A stretch of 35,882 nucleotides of DNA from Nocardia ninae NBRC 108245 (lineage in GTDB: Bacteria; Actinomycetota; Actinomycetes; Mycobacteriales; Mycobacteriaceae). The notes beneath the pieces were generated by a model. That model did no database searches and had not been told where the DNA came from. It worked only from the letters and a program-made list of their open reading frames with translations. The stretch spans positions 1 through 35,882 of the forward strand of contig NZ_BJXA01000085.1 in assembly GCF_007990755.1 (NCBI RefSeq), written 5' to 3'. Positions 8,000 through 14,138 of the stretch are shown in pieces. Both the position numbers and the translations under genes were made by a program. Position 1 is the stretch's first letter. Each line of letters starts with the position of its first letter.

Positions 8000-8590
8000 A
8001 TGGACGACGATCTCGATCAGGCACTCGACGCGGTCGGACCACGGCTGCGCGCACTGCGCAGGCAACGCGAAACCACCCTGGCCGACCTCTCGGCCGCCAC
8101 CGGCATCTCGGTCAGCACCCTGTCTCGGCTGGAGTCCGGCGGCCGACGCCCGACCCTCGAGCAACTGCTCCCCCTCGCCCGTGCCCACGGTGTCACCCTC
8201 GACGAACTGGTCGACGCCCCCGCCACCGGCGACCCGCGCATCCACCTGCGACCGGTCACCCACCACGGCATGACGATCCTCCCGCTGACCCGCCGAGCGG
8301 GCGGCATCCAAGCCTTCAAGATGGTGATCCCGGCCGACTCCCGCCGCAGCGAACCGTCGCCCAAGACGCACGAGGGCTACGAATGGCTCTACGTCCTCAA
8401 CGGCAGGTTGCGGCTCGTCCTCGGCGAACGCGACCTGATCCTTACCCCCGGCGAGGCCGCCGAGTTCGACACGCGCGTACCGCACTGGTTCGGTGCCGCC
8501 GACGCCGAACCCGTCGAATTCCTCAGCCTTTTCGGCAAACAAGGCGAACGTGCGCACCTGCGCGCCCGGCCCAAACCACCCGAGCGGTAG
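8000..8590 (+). CDS. XRE-family regulator with C-terminal cupin
   Basis: 196 aa from ATG 8000. Residues about 12-68 form a helix-turn-helix of the lambda-repressor type (LRALRRQRETTLADLSAATG followed by VSTLSRLESG), and residues about 105-190 form a small cupin barrel (KTHEGYEWLYVLNGRL, then ILTPGEAAEFDTRVPHWFG). This fusion is a standard one-component regulator in which the cupin binds a small ligand. The gene is divergent from the flavin disulfide reductase and has a TTGCC/GGCAA repeat right in front, so it most likely represses or activates that gene and itself. The start is close to any promoter, so the mRNA may have little or no leader. Confidence 0.88.
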   Translation: MDDDLDQALDAVGPRLRALRRQRETTLADLSAATGISVSTLSRLESGGRRPTLEQLLPLARAHGVTLDELVDAPATGDPRIHLRPVTHHGMTILPLTRRAGGIQAFKMVIPADSRRSEPSPKTHEGYEWLYVLNGRLRLVLGERDLILTPGEAAEFDTRVPHWFGAADAEPVEFLSLFGKQGERAHLRARPKPPER

Positions 8591-8605
8591 CCACCCGGAA
8601 AATCG

Positions 8606-8635
8606 TTCGAGTTCGTCGCGCCGGCCCGGTACGAT
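8606..8635 (+). promoter_or_regulatory. Candidate promoter of the nucleotidyltransferase leader
   Basis: A TACGAT -10 hexamer (8630-8635) fits the actinobacterial TANNNT pattern. TTCGAG at 8606-8611 with an 18-bp spacer is a plausible weak -35. Transcription would start near 8641-8644, exactly at the 5' arm of the inverted repeat in the leader. Confidence 0.4.
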
Positions 8636-8640
8636 CCGAC

Positions 8641-8757
8641 TCGTGGAGTGATGACCGATGCCGAGTGCGCCCGCCGAATAACGCTGCCCCAGTTGTGGTT
8701 CAGCGCCCGGTGGTGCTGCCCGTATCCGTCATCACTCCGCTTACCCCTGGGACGACT
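8641..8757 (+). ncRNA. Structured 5' leader RNA
   Basis: GGAGTGATGAC (8645-8655) pairs perfectly with GTCATCACTCC (8728-8738), closing a 72-nt interior. Inside, CGCTG/CAGCG encloses a CCA-GTTG-TGG hairpin, and CAGCGCC/GGTGCTG is a competing stem, so two folds look possible. The 3' arm ends 19 nt before the ATG at 8758. This is the layout of a riboswitch or attenuator. It does not match the T-box, SAM-IV, ZTP, TPP, fluoride or guanidine consensus as I remember them. Confidence 0.45.
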
Positions 8758-8761
8758 ATGA
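8651..8761 (+). CDS. 36-codon upstream ORF overlapping the nucleotidyltransferase start
   Basis: ATG at 8651 opens 36 codons (MTDAECARRITLPQLW, ending in LRLPLGRL) that stop at TGA 8759-8761, overlapping the next ATG as ATGA. It contains three codons rare in this GC-rich genome (ATA, TTA, CTA), two adjacent cysteines, two tryptophans and several arginines. The nearest GGAG is only two bases from the ATG, so initiation would be weak unless it re-initiates from the tiny GTG-GAG-TGA frame just before it. It may be a leader peptide that senses slowed translation. Whether it is translated is unknown. Confidence 0.35.
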   Translation: MTDAECARRITLPQLWFSARWCCPYPSSLRLPLGRL

Positions 8762-9501
8762 CCGACAAGACCTTCCTTTCACACGTCACCGAACGATTGG
8801 CCACTCTCCCCGACGTCCACGCAGTCACCCTCGGTGGTTCTCGCGCGCAGGGCACCCATACCGCGGACAGCGACTGGGACCTCGCCGTCTATTACCGGGG
8901 AAGCTTCGATCCCGCTTCGCTCCGTGAAATCGGCTGGGCGGGCGAGGTTTCCGAGATCGGCGGTTGGGGTGGCGGTGTCTTCAACGGCGGGGCGTGGTTC
9001 ACCATCGATGGCCGCAAAGTCGACGTCCACTATCGCGACCTCGATGTGGTCGAACACGAACTCGCCGAGGCCGAGCAGGGTCGGTTCCATTGGGAGCCCT
9101 TGATGTTCCACCTTGCCGGTATCCCCAGCTACCTGGTGGTCGCTGAACTCGCCATCAACCAGGTGCTGCACGGCACTCTCCCCCGGCCGTCCTACCCTGC
9201 GGCCCTTCGTGAAGCGGCGCCGCCGATTTGGCGGAGTCGAGCCGCGATGACGCTGCAATACGCCGAGAACAACTACGTGGTGCGCGCCCAATCCACCGAA
9301 GTAGCAGCTACTCTCGGCATCGCGGCGATGCAGGCAGCACACGCGATTCTCGCCGCTCGCGGTGAATGGGTTACCAACGAAAAGCGACTGCTGCAACGGG
9401 CTGGGCTACGGGGTATCGACGCGATCGTCGCCGGACTCGAGCCTGAACCGAAGTCGCTCACCCGGGCGATCAGCGAGGCAGAGGCGTTGCTGGACAAGTG
9501 A
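8758..9501 (+). CDS. Nucleotidyltransferase-domain protein
   Basis: 247 aa from ATG 8758. The N-terminus carries the Pol-beta-type signature GGSRAQGTHTADSDWD, with Gly27-Ser28 and the metal-binding Asp39/Asp41, and a later VDVHY near residues 84-88 that may give the third acidic residue. The rest (WHILA-like helices, VVAELAINQVLHG and a TLQYAENNYVVRA helical region) resembles the C-terminal domain of aminoglycoside-type or MNT nucleotidyltransferases. The family adds AMP or another nucleotide to small molecules or to proteins and RNA; the target here is unknown. No HEPN partner is beside it, arguing against a standard MNT/HEPN toxin pair. The leader RNA and overlapping ORF upstream suggest translational control, as known for some drug-modifying enzymes. 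Confidence 0.8.
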   Translation: MTDKTFLSHVTERLATLPDVHAVTLGGSRAQGTHTADSDWDLAVYYRGSFDPASLREIGWAGEVSEIGGWGGGVFNGGAWFTIDGRKVDVHYRDLDVVEHELAEAEQGRFHWEPLMFHLAGIPSYLVVAELAINQVLHGTLPRPSYPAALREAAPPIWRSRAAMTLQYAENNYVVRAQSTEVAATLGIAAMQAAHAILAARGEWVTNEKRLLQRAGLRGIDAIVAGLEPEPKSLTRAISEAEALLDK

Positions 9502-9506
9502 TCATG

Positions 9507-9553
9507 GGGAACTGGTGGTGCGGCGCTCTCGGGCGATGCCACCACCAGTTCCC
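9507..9553. terminator. Bidirectional hairpin between convergent genes
   Basis: The 14-nt arm GGGAACTGGTGGTG (9507-9520) is exactly complementary to 9540-9553, with a 19-nt loop. It lies 5 nt after the nucleotidyltransferase stop and 20 nt before the end of the opposing gene, so it can serve both. There is no T tail, as is common in actinobacteria. Confidence 0.75.
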
Positions 9554-9573
9554 GATCGGTCCACCGGCAGGGC

Positions 9574-9963
9574 TCAGTTCGTGAGCGGTGGACGTAGGCG
9601 GCTTTGTAGTCGAGGACTGTGGTGTCCGTAGTTCGGATCGTTCAATGCCGCGGCGACGAAATCGGTGTGGTGCAAACGGCGTCCGAGCCGAGTCTCCAGA
9701 CAGCCGATACACAGAATGTTGTCCGCCGAAGCAGCAGCGCATTGCCACACATGGTCGTGCACCGTGTACCACTCGTCCGGTCCGTCGAGCGGGGCGGTCG
9801 GCAATCCGCAGCCGTGGCACCGGAATTCGTCTCGCTCGTACCGCCGATGCCGACCGCCGGTCAGCCATGCCAAGAGTCGTTGCGCCGATCTCGAAACAAG
9901 CTGCGCCGCCGCCTCGTTCGCTCTGACTAGGCGCGACGCTGCACGCTGCCTTTCTTGATGCAT
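9574..9963 (-). CDS. Cysteine-rich conserved protein of unknown function
   Basis: 129 aa if ATG 9963 is used; a GTG three codons earlier (9972) is possible. Both overlap the end of the L28 gene by about 37-46 bp, so translation is probably coupled. An N-terminal helical arm rich in Ala/Arg is followed by a compact zinc-binding-looking part: CHGC at 49-52, C75, and CIGC at 85-88 in the context DEFRCHGCG ... NILCIGCLETRLGRRL. The DEWYTVHDHVW block is conserved in a family I recall from actinobacteria without a known role. The C-terminus is basic and disordered. It might bind nucleic acid, but nothing in the sequence proves it. Confidence 0.65.
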   Translation of the reverse strand: MHQERQRAASRLVRANEAAAQLVSRSAQRLLAWLTGGRHRRYERDEFRCHGCGLPTAPLDGPDEWYTVHDHVWQCAAASADNILCIGCLETRLGRRLHHTDFVAAALNDPNYGHHSPRLQSRLRPPLTN

Positions 9964-10145
9964 GAGGTACACACCTTCATCCGCACCGGCGCACCGTTCC
10001 GCACGGTCCGCACCGGCTGAATATTCGGATTGAACCGGCGACTCGTCCGCCCCTTGACGTACCGCCGTTGCGCACGGCGTCCGGCGCGGGCCACCCGCTT
10101 GCCGAAGCTCGGCTTCTTACCGCATACGTCACATTGAGCAGACAT
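9927..10145 (-). CDS. rpmB: 50S ribosomal protein L28, zinc-type paralogue
   Basis: 72 aa. Start at 10145 is preferred over the adjacent ATG at 10148 because AGGAG then lies six bases upstream. The fold core FNPNIQPVRTV and CTSCIKKG identify L28. Two cysteine pairs, C5/C8 (CDVC) and C59/C62 (CTSC), make it the zinc-binding form, unlike the cysteine-free paralogues that actinobacteria induce under zinc starvation. Compared with the usual actinobacterial L28, about ten basic residues (AQRRYVKGRT, near 25-34) are inserted before SRRFNPN. The gene stands alone, away from rpmG, rpsN or other ribosomal genes, and is followed by the Cys-rich gene at 9963. Confidence 0.9.
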   Translation of the reverse strand: MSAQCDVCGKKPSFGKRVARAGRRAQRRYVKGRTSRRFNPNIQPVRTVRNGAPVRMKVCTSCIKKGSVQRRA

Positions 10146-10334
10146 CATCTCTCCTGTTCTCCGACGGCAATGTCCATCGGGGGTTGTTTGCAGCGATATT
10201 GTTGGCCGCGAGGCGCGAGCCGTGCGCTGCGTTTTGATTCGCGGATCGAACGGCGCGCACACGACTGACCAGTGAAGATGGCGTACCGCGCGCGCGTTGC
10301 CCCGTCGCCGACCGATGCGGATCGCACGCCACTC

Positions 10335-10349
10335 CGTGCAAAATGCACG
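10335..10349. terminator. Short palindrome directly after the response-regulator stop
   Basis: CGTGCA-AAA-TGCACG, a 6-bp perfect stem with a 3-nt loop, begins one base beyond the response-regulator stop. It may act as a weak terminator or as an operator for the rpmB transcript, about 190 bp downstream. Confidence 0.3.
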
Positions 10350-10955
10350 TCAGATCCATCCCCGGCCCACCGCAATCCGGATCGCCTCGATGCGATTGCG
10401 AGCCCCCACCTTGCGATTGATGGCGGCCAGATTATTGCGAACCGTCCCCGCCGAAAGATGCAGCGCCTCAGCGACTTCCCCGGGCGTGCGCCCCTGCCCG
10501 GCCAGCCGGAGGATGTCGAGATCGCGAGCAGTGAGCGGATTGCCGGGCCCGCCCAAGGCTTCGGCAACCGCCTGCGGCTCCAGCACCCGATCTCCATGCG
10601 CAACCCTGCGCACGGTATCGGTCAACGCCTCGATCGATGCCCCCTTACTCAGCACCCCCTCCACCCGCACCGCCAACGCCGCCCGCAACACATCGGGCCG
10701 GCTCGGCGCCGTCACAATGATCACCCGGCAATCCGGCACCGCCGATTTCAACTGCGCCGCAGCCGAAACCCCATCCAGCCCAGGCAGATCCGCATCCAAC
10801 AACGCCAAATTCGGCCGAGTACGCAACGCACCCGGCACCACCTCACTACCCAGCGACACCTGCGAAACCACTTGCACGCCAGGCTCACCGGCCAAAACGG
10901 CGGCCAGTGCTTCTCGAGGCAGCCGTAGACCACCAGCGATCAGCACGCGAATCAT
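10350..10955 (-). CDS. Orphan NarL/LuxR-type response regulator with degenerate receiver
   Basis: 201 aa from ATG 10955 (MIRVLIAGGL). The receiver domain spans about residues 1-120 and the LuxR HTH about 137-200 (LTARDLDILRLAGQGRTPGE ... LSAGTVRNNLAAINRK). The predicted phospho-acceptor is Asp54 (LLDADLPGLDG), with Thr in IIVTA and Lys in VLSKGAS. However, the acidic pair that normally binds magnesium near residues 8-9 (usually ADD) is Gly-Gly. Such receivers often work without phosphorylation. No histidine kinase gene is nearby, which agrees with an orphan role. A longer reading frame exists upstream to 11102, but its residues do not look like a receiver. Targets are unknown. Confidence 0.85.
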   Translation of the reverse strand: MIRVLIAGGLRLPREALAAVLAGEPGVQVVSQVSLGSEVVPGALRTRPNLALLDADLPGLDGVSAAAQLKSAVPDCRVIIVTAPSRPDVLRAALAVRVEGVLSKGASIEALTDTVRRVAHGDRVLEPQAVAEALGGPGNPLTARDLDILRLAGQGRTPGEVAEALHLSAGTVRNNLAAINRKVGARNRIEAIRIAVGRGWI

Positions 10956-11327
10956 GAGACGGCCCCGAGGGTCTCCGAAGACACAAAAACTCCTGTTGCG
11001 ACAGTCGGCAAAAGATACGGGCAGGCCAGGGCCACGCACGCCAACAGCGCACAGAAAATGGAAACGGGTACGACAAAGCCCAGGCCGCAGAAAGCCGTCC
11101 ACGACAGCCCCGGAGCACGCCTCAGCGGCTCACGGAGTCAGTGCCGAAAAACGGCTACGCGGCCTGGGAAGGAATACGTCATCACCTCAGAACTCGATCG
11201 AAGCACCCTATGCACTCCGCAAACGCCACCACCCTACGACCGACAACCCCCCACGCCAACCCATTTTTGACCAGCCACAACCCCGGTGAGCGCCGCCGCG
11301 CAGACCCTCCGGGCCCACCCATTGAGT
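10956..11327. other. 372-bp gap without a recognisable gene
   Basis: No convincing ORF on either strand; short frames here have no family features. It must hold the response-regulator promoter at its left end and the 3' region of the resolvase-like gene at its right end. I see no strong palindrome or repeat. Confidence 0.5.
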
Positions 11328-11660
11328 TCACGCACCGTCCCCGAGAAACGGTGACGCGTAGGAACGCGCATACGTGTACTGCGGCGACACGGTGATCACA
11401 TCGCACACACGCACCAATCTCTCCGGCACCTTGCCACCGAAGTGCTCGGATCCGGGGACAACTATTGCTTCGGCCCCCGCACTGCGAACAACCTCCAACA
11501 AGCGGTCGACCGGTGCCTCGGTGTCCCGCCCGAACACCACCGTCTTCGCCAGCTCATACCCGAGTCGCTTTGCCAGACTGCGGATCTGAGTCTCGTGCCA
11601 CGGTTGAGAGATACCGGAAACGTCCCGGCGCAGATACCCGATCGCAATCGGTCGGCTCAT
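11328..11660 (-). CDS. Resolvase-N-terminus-like small protein
   Basis: 110 aa from ATG 11660, with AGGTG five bases upstream. The opening IAIGYLRRDVSG ... WHETQIRSLAKRLGYELAKTVVF looks like the alpha/beta catalytic fold of serine recombinases (GYxRVS, then Q...L...G), followed by a second half AEAIVVPGSEHFGGKVPERLVRVCDVITVSP that also fits that fold. There is no DNA-binding domain, and the usual catalytic serine context is altered (RRDVSG), so recombinase activity is doubtful. It is 9 bp downstream of the tiny Cys protein and likely shares its transcript, next to a DUF6879/XRE cassette typical of mobile actinobacterial regions. Function unknown. Confidence 0.65.
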   Translation of the reverse strand: MSRPIAIGYLRRDVSGISQPWHETQIRSLAKRLGYELAKTVVFGRDTEAPVDRLLEVVRSAGAEAIVVPGSEHFGGKVPERLVRVCDVITVSPQYTYARSYASPFLGDGA

Positions 11661-11669
11661 CGGTTCACC

Positions 11670-11837
11670 TCAGTCGGATCGAACGGGCAGCGCTTCACCG
11701 CACAGCAAGCACCGTGTCGCGTCTTCAGCAGTGGCACAGCGAAACCCCTTGCTGTCGTAGTTGGTCGCCAGCTCGGGACCAGGTTTGCCGCCACCGACCC
11801 CAAGCGCCGTGTACCACGCTACGAACGCTTGAACCAT
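11670..11837 (-). CDS. Tiny Cys-containing protein, 55 aa
   Basis: Reading the minus strand from ATG 11837 gives 55 codons to TGA at 11672-11670: MVQAFVAWYTALGVGGGKPG, then an ELATNYDSKGFRCATAEDATRCLLCGEALPVRSD-type end. Cysteines at 34, 43 and 46 (CLLC pair) suggest a small zinc-binding fold. The stop is 9 bp before the start of the resolvase-like gene, whose Shine-Dalgarno follows the stop, so the two are an operon. The Shine-Dalgarno for this gene itself is weak. Composition and the conserved-looking core argue that it is real, but it is short and no function can be given. Confidence 0.5.
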   Translation of the reverse strand: MVQAFVAWYTALGVGGGKPGPELATNYDSKGFRCATAEDATRCLLCGEALPVRSD

Positions 11838-11842
11838 TCATC

Positions 11843-11874
11843 TATGCCTATGCTCCAATATGCTCAGATATCCC
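11843..11874. promoter_or_regulatory. TATGC iterons in the divergent gap
   Basis: TATGCC (11843), TATGCTC (11849), TATGCTC (11859) and the degenerate TATCCC (11869) are spaced 6, 10 and 10 bp, so three lie on one helix face. The inverse GAGCATA occurs at 11921-11927. They sit just before the minus-strand gene start at 11837 and the plus-strand cassette at 11956, a place suited to binding by the cassette's XRE protein. Confidence 0.4.
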
Positions 11875-11955
11875 TATCAGCAACGAGACTGGGACTTTCG
11901 GTGGATAGTTGTGGGAGCGCGAGCATAGTCGCGCTTGAATCTGAGGGGAGTCATC

Positions 11956-12285
11956 ATGCGGTTGCAGTTCCTCGGCAAGGGCGGCACGGAGGGTGGCGGT
12001 TGTCCATCCGTCTATGCCACCGACCAGAACACCTACGTCCTGCAGGGTTGGAAGACCGACGCGCCGGAGACTATCGAGATTCCACACCTGCTACTCGGCT
12101 ACGTCCTGCCTGACACGTTCATCGGGGCAGCGATGACCGACACAGGTCGCGGTACGTTCACGCTGTCCGGGCGCCCTGTCGCGGACCCGGAAGTGCTGGC
12201 ACAGATGGATATCTACGACGACGAAACCTGCGTCGAAGTCGCACAGGCGGGAAGGAGGTTCTACGGTGCTCCTCACGCAGGATGA
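11956..12285 (+). CDS. Small conserved protein of the DUF6879/XRE cassette
   Basis: 109 aa from ATG 11956, with GGGGAG six bases upstream. The sequence (MRLQFLGKGG ... CPSVYATDQNTYVLQGWKTD ... GRGTFTLSGRPVADPEVLAQMDIYDDETCVEV) matches a type of short protein I know from Streptomyces and Nocardia, found before DUF6879 or DUF397 genes and DUF5753 regulators. A central QGWK and a DPEVLAQM element are its recognisable parts. No enzymatic motif and no membrane segment are present. Its end overlaps the next gene by 20 bp, showing coupled translation. It is probably a component of the same regulatory or toxin-antitoxin-like unit; the activity is unknown. Confidence 0.7.
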   Translation: MRLQFLGKGGTEGGGCPSVYATDQNTYVLQGWKTDAPETIEIPHLLLGYVLPDTFIGAAMTDTGRGTFTLSGRPVADPEVLAQMDIYDDETCVEVAQAGRRFYGAPHAG

Positions 12286-12781
12286 CACGTTTCTCGACCT
12301 ATTCCACAAGGCGAAGCGGGAAGCGTTCCACCTCGAAGTAAAAGACGCGTACTATACCCCCGATTACGTGCCACTTCGAAAGTATTTAGCAAACGAAGCC
12401 GACGACTACGAATGGTTTCAACCGTGGTTGAACCATGTTCGTGAAACCACCGACAGAGGCGTGGCTGTCAATAGAGCGCGAGTCGTGACTGTTCCGCACA
12501 ACGACTACACGAACTATGCCAAGCACGTTGCCCGCCTCAATGCGGAGGCGGGTGAAGATGTCCGGTATCTTCCCCGCCACTTGATCAACCCTGACGACTT
12601 GACCACCGATGACTGGTGGATTTTCGATGATTCAGTGGTTGCATTCACTGTATTCGAGCCTTCCGGCCGCTGGGTCGGCGGAGCTGTCACAACCGATCCG
12701 CGGATACTCGAATACATTCGCACGGTCAAGGAACGGGTTTGGTCGGTGGCTGTCCCGTTGGCGGACTACAACGGACAGTGA
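12266..12781 (+). CDS. DUF6879-family protein
   Basis: 171 aa. GTG start at 12266, set by a strong AGGAGG seven to twelve bases upstream. Family marks include the F-x-LF-x-x-AKREAFHLEVKDAY opening, WLNHVRETTDRGVAVNRARVVTVP in the middle and the aromatic WWIFDDSVV core. DUF6879 proteins are encoded almost exclusively beside DUF5753 XRE regulators in actinobacteria. The arrangement has been treated as a toxin-antitoxin-like or Scr-type signalling pair, but the biochemical role is not established. The gene overlaps its upstream neighbour by 20 bp and its stop overlaps the next start as GTGA. It is visibly AT-richer than the flanking genes (many AAA, TTT and TTA codons), suggesting recent acquisition. 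Confidence 0.82.
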   Translation: MLLTQDDTFLDLFHKAKREAFHLEVKDAYYTPDYVPLRKYLANEADDYEWFQPWLNHVRETTDRGVAVNRARVVTVPHNDYTNYAKHVARLNAEAGEDVRYLPRHLINPDDLTTDDWWIFDDSVVAFTVFEPSGRWVGGAVTTDPRILEYIRTVKERVWSVAVPLADYNGQ

Positions 12782-13617
12782 CGACGTCGCTACACGAGGC
12801 CAGAGAAGCTCTCGGAGCCCGGCTCCGGGAGCTTCGCCAAGACGCGGGGCTTTCCGGTACCGAGCTGGCACGAAGAGCCGGGTGGCACCAAACCAAGGTC
12901 TCGAAGATCGAGTACGGGAAGACCAAGCCTACAGAAGTCGATATCACGGACTGGTGCACTCACACCGGGGCGCAGCTTCAGCTTGCTGATCTGATTGCCA
13001 CGGTGCGTGGCATCGAGTCCGCATACCTCGAATGGCGGAGAGTTCTCGGCACCGGGGTAAAACGGCGGCAGCAGGCGTCTGTAAAGCTGGAAGCCGAGGC
13101 AGAGTTCATGCGCCTCTATCACCCTTACCTGATACCCGGATTGCTTCAGACCGCAGAATATGCGGAAGAAGTACTTCGGACCGTCATCGCATTCCAGAAT
13201 GTCCCTGACGATCTGGACGAAGGCGTCTCGAAAAGGCTGGAACGCCAGCAGATACTCTATCGGCGCAACCACCGCTTCCATTTCGTGCTAGCAGAGCAAG
13301 CCTTGCGAACCACAGTTGGTAGCGATGCCATTATGATCGGACAACTCGATCGACTCCTTGCCGTTTCGGGCATGCCCAGAGTAGCTTTCGGGATCGTACC
13401 CGCTGAGGCCAGATATCGAGTCCCGATGTCGAACTTCACCATCTTCGACAATCGCAGGGTAATGGTCGAGAATGTCACGGCCGAAATGACCATCACCCAG
13501 CCCCGAGAGATCGCCACCTACGGACGGACGTTCGAAACACTTGCGAAGCAGGCCGCCTACGGCGACGCAGCCCGCGAGCTGATTCGGGCAGCCCTGGGAC
13601 ACAGACGCGATCACTGA
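12778..13617 (+). CDS. XRE regulator with DUF5753 (Scr1-like)
   Basis: 279 aa from GTG 12778, which overlaps the DUF6879 stop. Residues about 8-65 are an XRE helix-turn-helix (LGARLRELRQDAGLSGTELARRAGWHQTKVSKIEYGKT); residues about 90-270 are the DUF5753 ligand or partner domain (YHPYLIPGLLQTAEYAEEVLR, RLERQQIL, the HFVLAEQALR block and VAFGIVPAEARYRVPMSNF). This fusion is the standard regulator of DUF6879 or DUF397 cassettes and is annotated as Scr1-type or antitoxin-like. The most likely operator is the TATGC repeat block at 11843. Its 3' end overlaps the convergent SRPBCC gene by 7 bp. Confidence 0.88.
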   Translation: MTTSLHEAREALGARLRELRQDAGLSGTELARRAGWHQTKVSKIEYGKTKPTEVDITDWCTHTGAQLQLADLIATVRGIESAYLEWRRVLGTGVKRRQQASVKLEAEAEFMRLYHPYLIPGLLQTAEYAEEVLRTVIAFQNVPDDLDEGVSKRLERQQILYRRNHRFHFVLAEQALRTTVGSDAIMIGQLDRLLAVSGMPRVAFGIVPAEARYRVPMSNFTIFDNRRVMVENVTAEMTITQPREIATYGRTFETLAKQAAYGDAARELIRAALGHRRDH

Positions 13618-14003
13618 CCGTACGAGAACCGGAGATCGGCGAAGAGTAGTTGGTTGAGGCGGCGGCGGAGGTGTCCGGTCTTGCTCTCGTCCGGGACTTC
13701 CACCGGGGTCAGCAGGGTAAATCGCAGTAGGGTCTGTCCGCCCTCGGTTGGCGTCAGCCCGAAGTGCACCTGGTCATCGGGGCGGCTCGGCCAAAGTGAC
13801 GACCATACGACCCTGTCGGGTTTGTCCGCCTGCAGCACTTCGGGTTCGACCTCGTCGGGCAGCAACTCGAGCCACGCACGCCCTTGTGGGCGCCGCGGCT
13901 GAGTCAGCGACTCCCATACGGCGGGCGGAGGTGCGGGCAGCGTTCGTGCCCGCGAGCCGATCTCGATCACACTGGCAGCGTAAGGCTCCGACTCGGCGGA
14001 CAT
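13611..14003 (-). CDS. SRPBCC-superfamily protein
   Basis: 130 aa from ATG 14003; an earlier GTG at 14138 would add a proline-rich, non-conserved stretch and is rejected. The pattern IEIGSRARTLPAPPPAVWESLTQP at the start, DRVVWSSLWPSRPDDQVHFGLTP in the middle and GGQTLLRFTLLTPVEVPDE ... LRRRLNQLL is typical of the START/Bet v1-like fold (polyketide cyclase, AHSA1 or lipid-binding type), which forms a hydrophobic pocket. It is the last gene of the P450-ferredoxin cluster, 135 bp after the ferredoxin. It may bind the P450 substrate or product, though that is inference. The last 7 bp overlap the XRE gene on the other strand. Confidence 0.65.
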   Translation of the reverse strand: MSAESEPYAASVIEIGSRARTLPAPPPAVWESLTQPRRPQGRAWLELLPDEVEPEVLQADKPDRVVWSSLWPSRPDDQVHFGLTPTEGGQTLLRFTLLTPVEVPDESKTGHLRRRLNQLLFADLRFSYGQ

Positions 14004-14138
14004 CGTTGTAGGCGCGTGCCGGGTTCGACCGCCTGTCGGCAACGGGCGGTATGGGCTCGTGGGTCTCGAGTGAACTACGGGTGGTGCCGACGCCGCCGGC
14101 TCGGGAACGAGTCCATCCGGCGGCGCCGTCAGATCCAC

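Noticed and set aside
7438-8757. Upstream extension of the nucleotidyltransferase frame
   Set aside because: It is Pro/Arg-rich and crosses two other genes; the family starts at ATG 8758.
8641-8757. Leader as a T-box or other known riboswitch
   Set aside because: GGTGGTGCTG recalls the T-box GGTGGTACC region, but the stem I-like specifier structure and the terminator or anti-sequestrator are not visible; other classes do not fit.
8758-9501. MNT/HEPN toxin-antitoxin pair
   Set aside because: The nucleotidyltransferase has no HEPN gene beside it and is larger than usual MNT antitoxins.
11843-11874. TATGC repeats as a CRISPR or replication origin iteron array
   Set aside because: Units are only 6-10 bp with no spacers, and no Rep or Cas gene is present.
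14004-14138. N-terminal extension of the SRPBCC protein
   Set aside because: Proline-rich and without the fold's pattern; the domain begins after ATG 14003.
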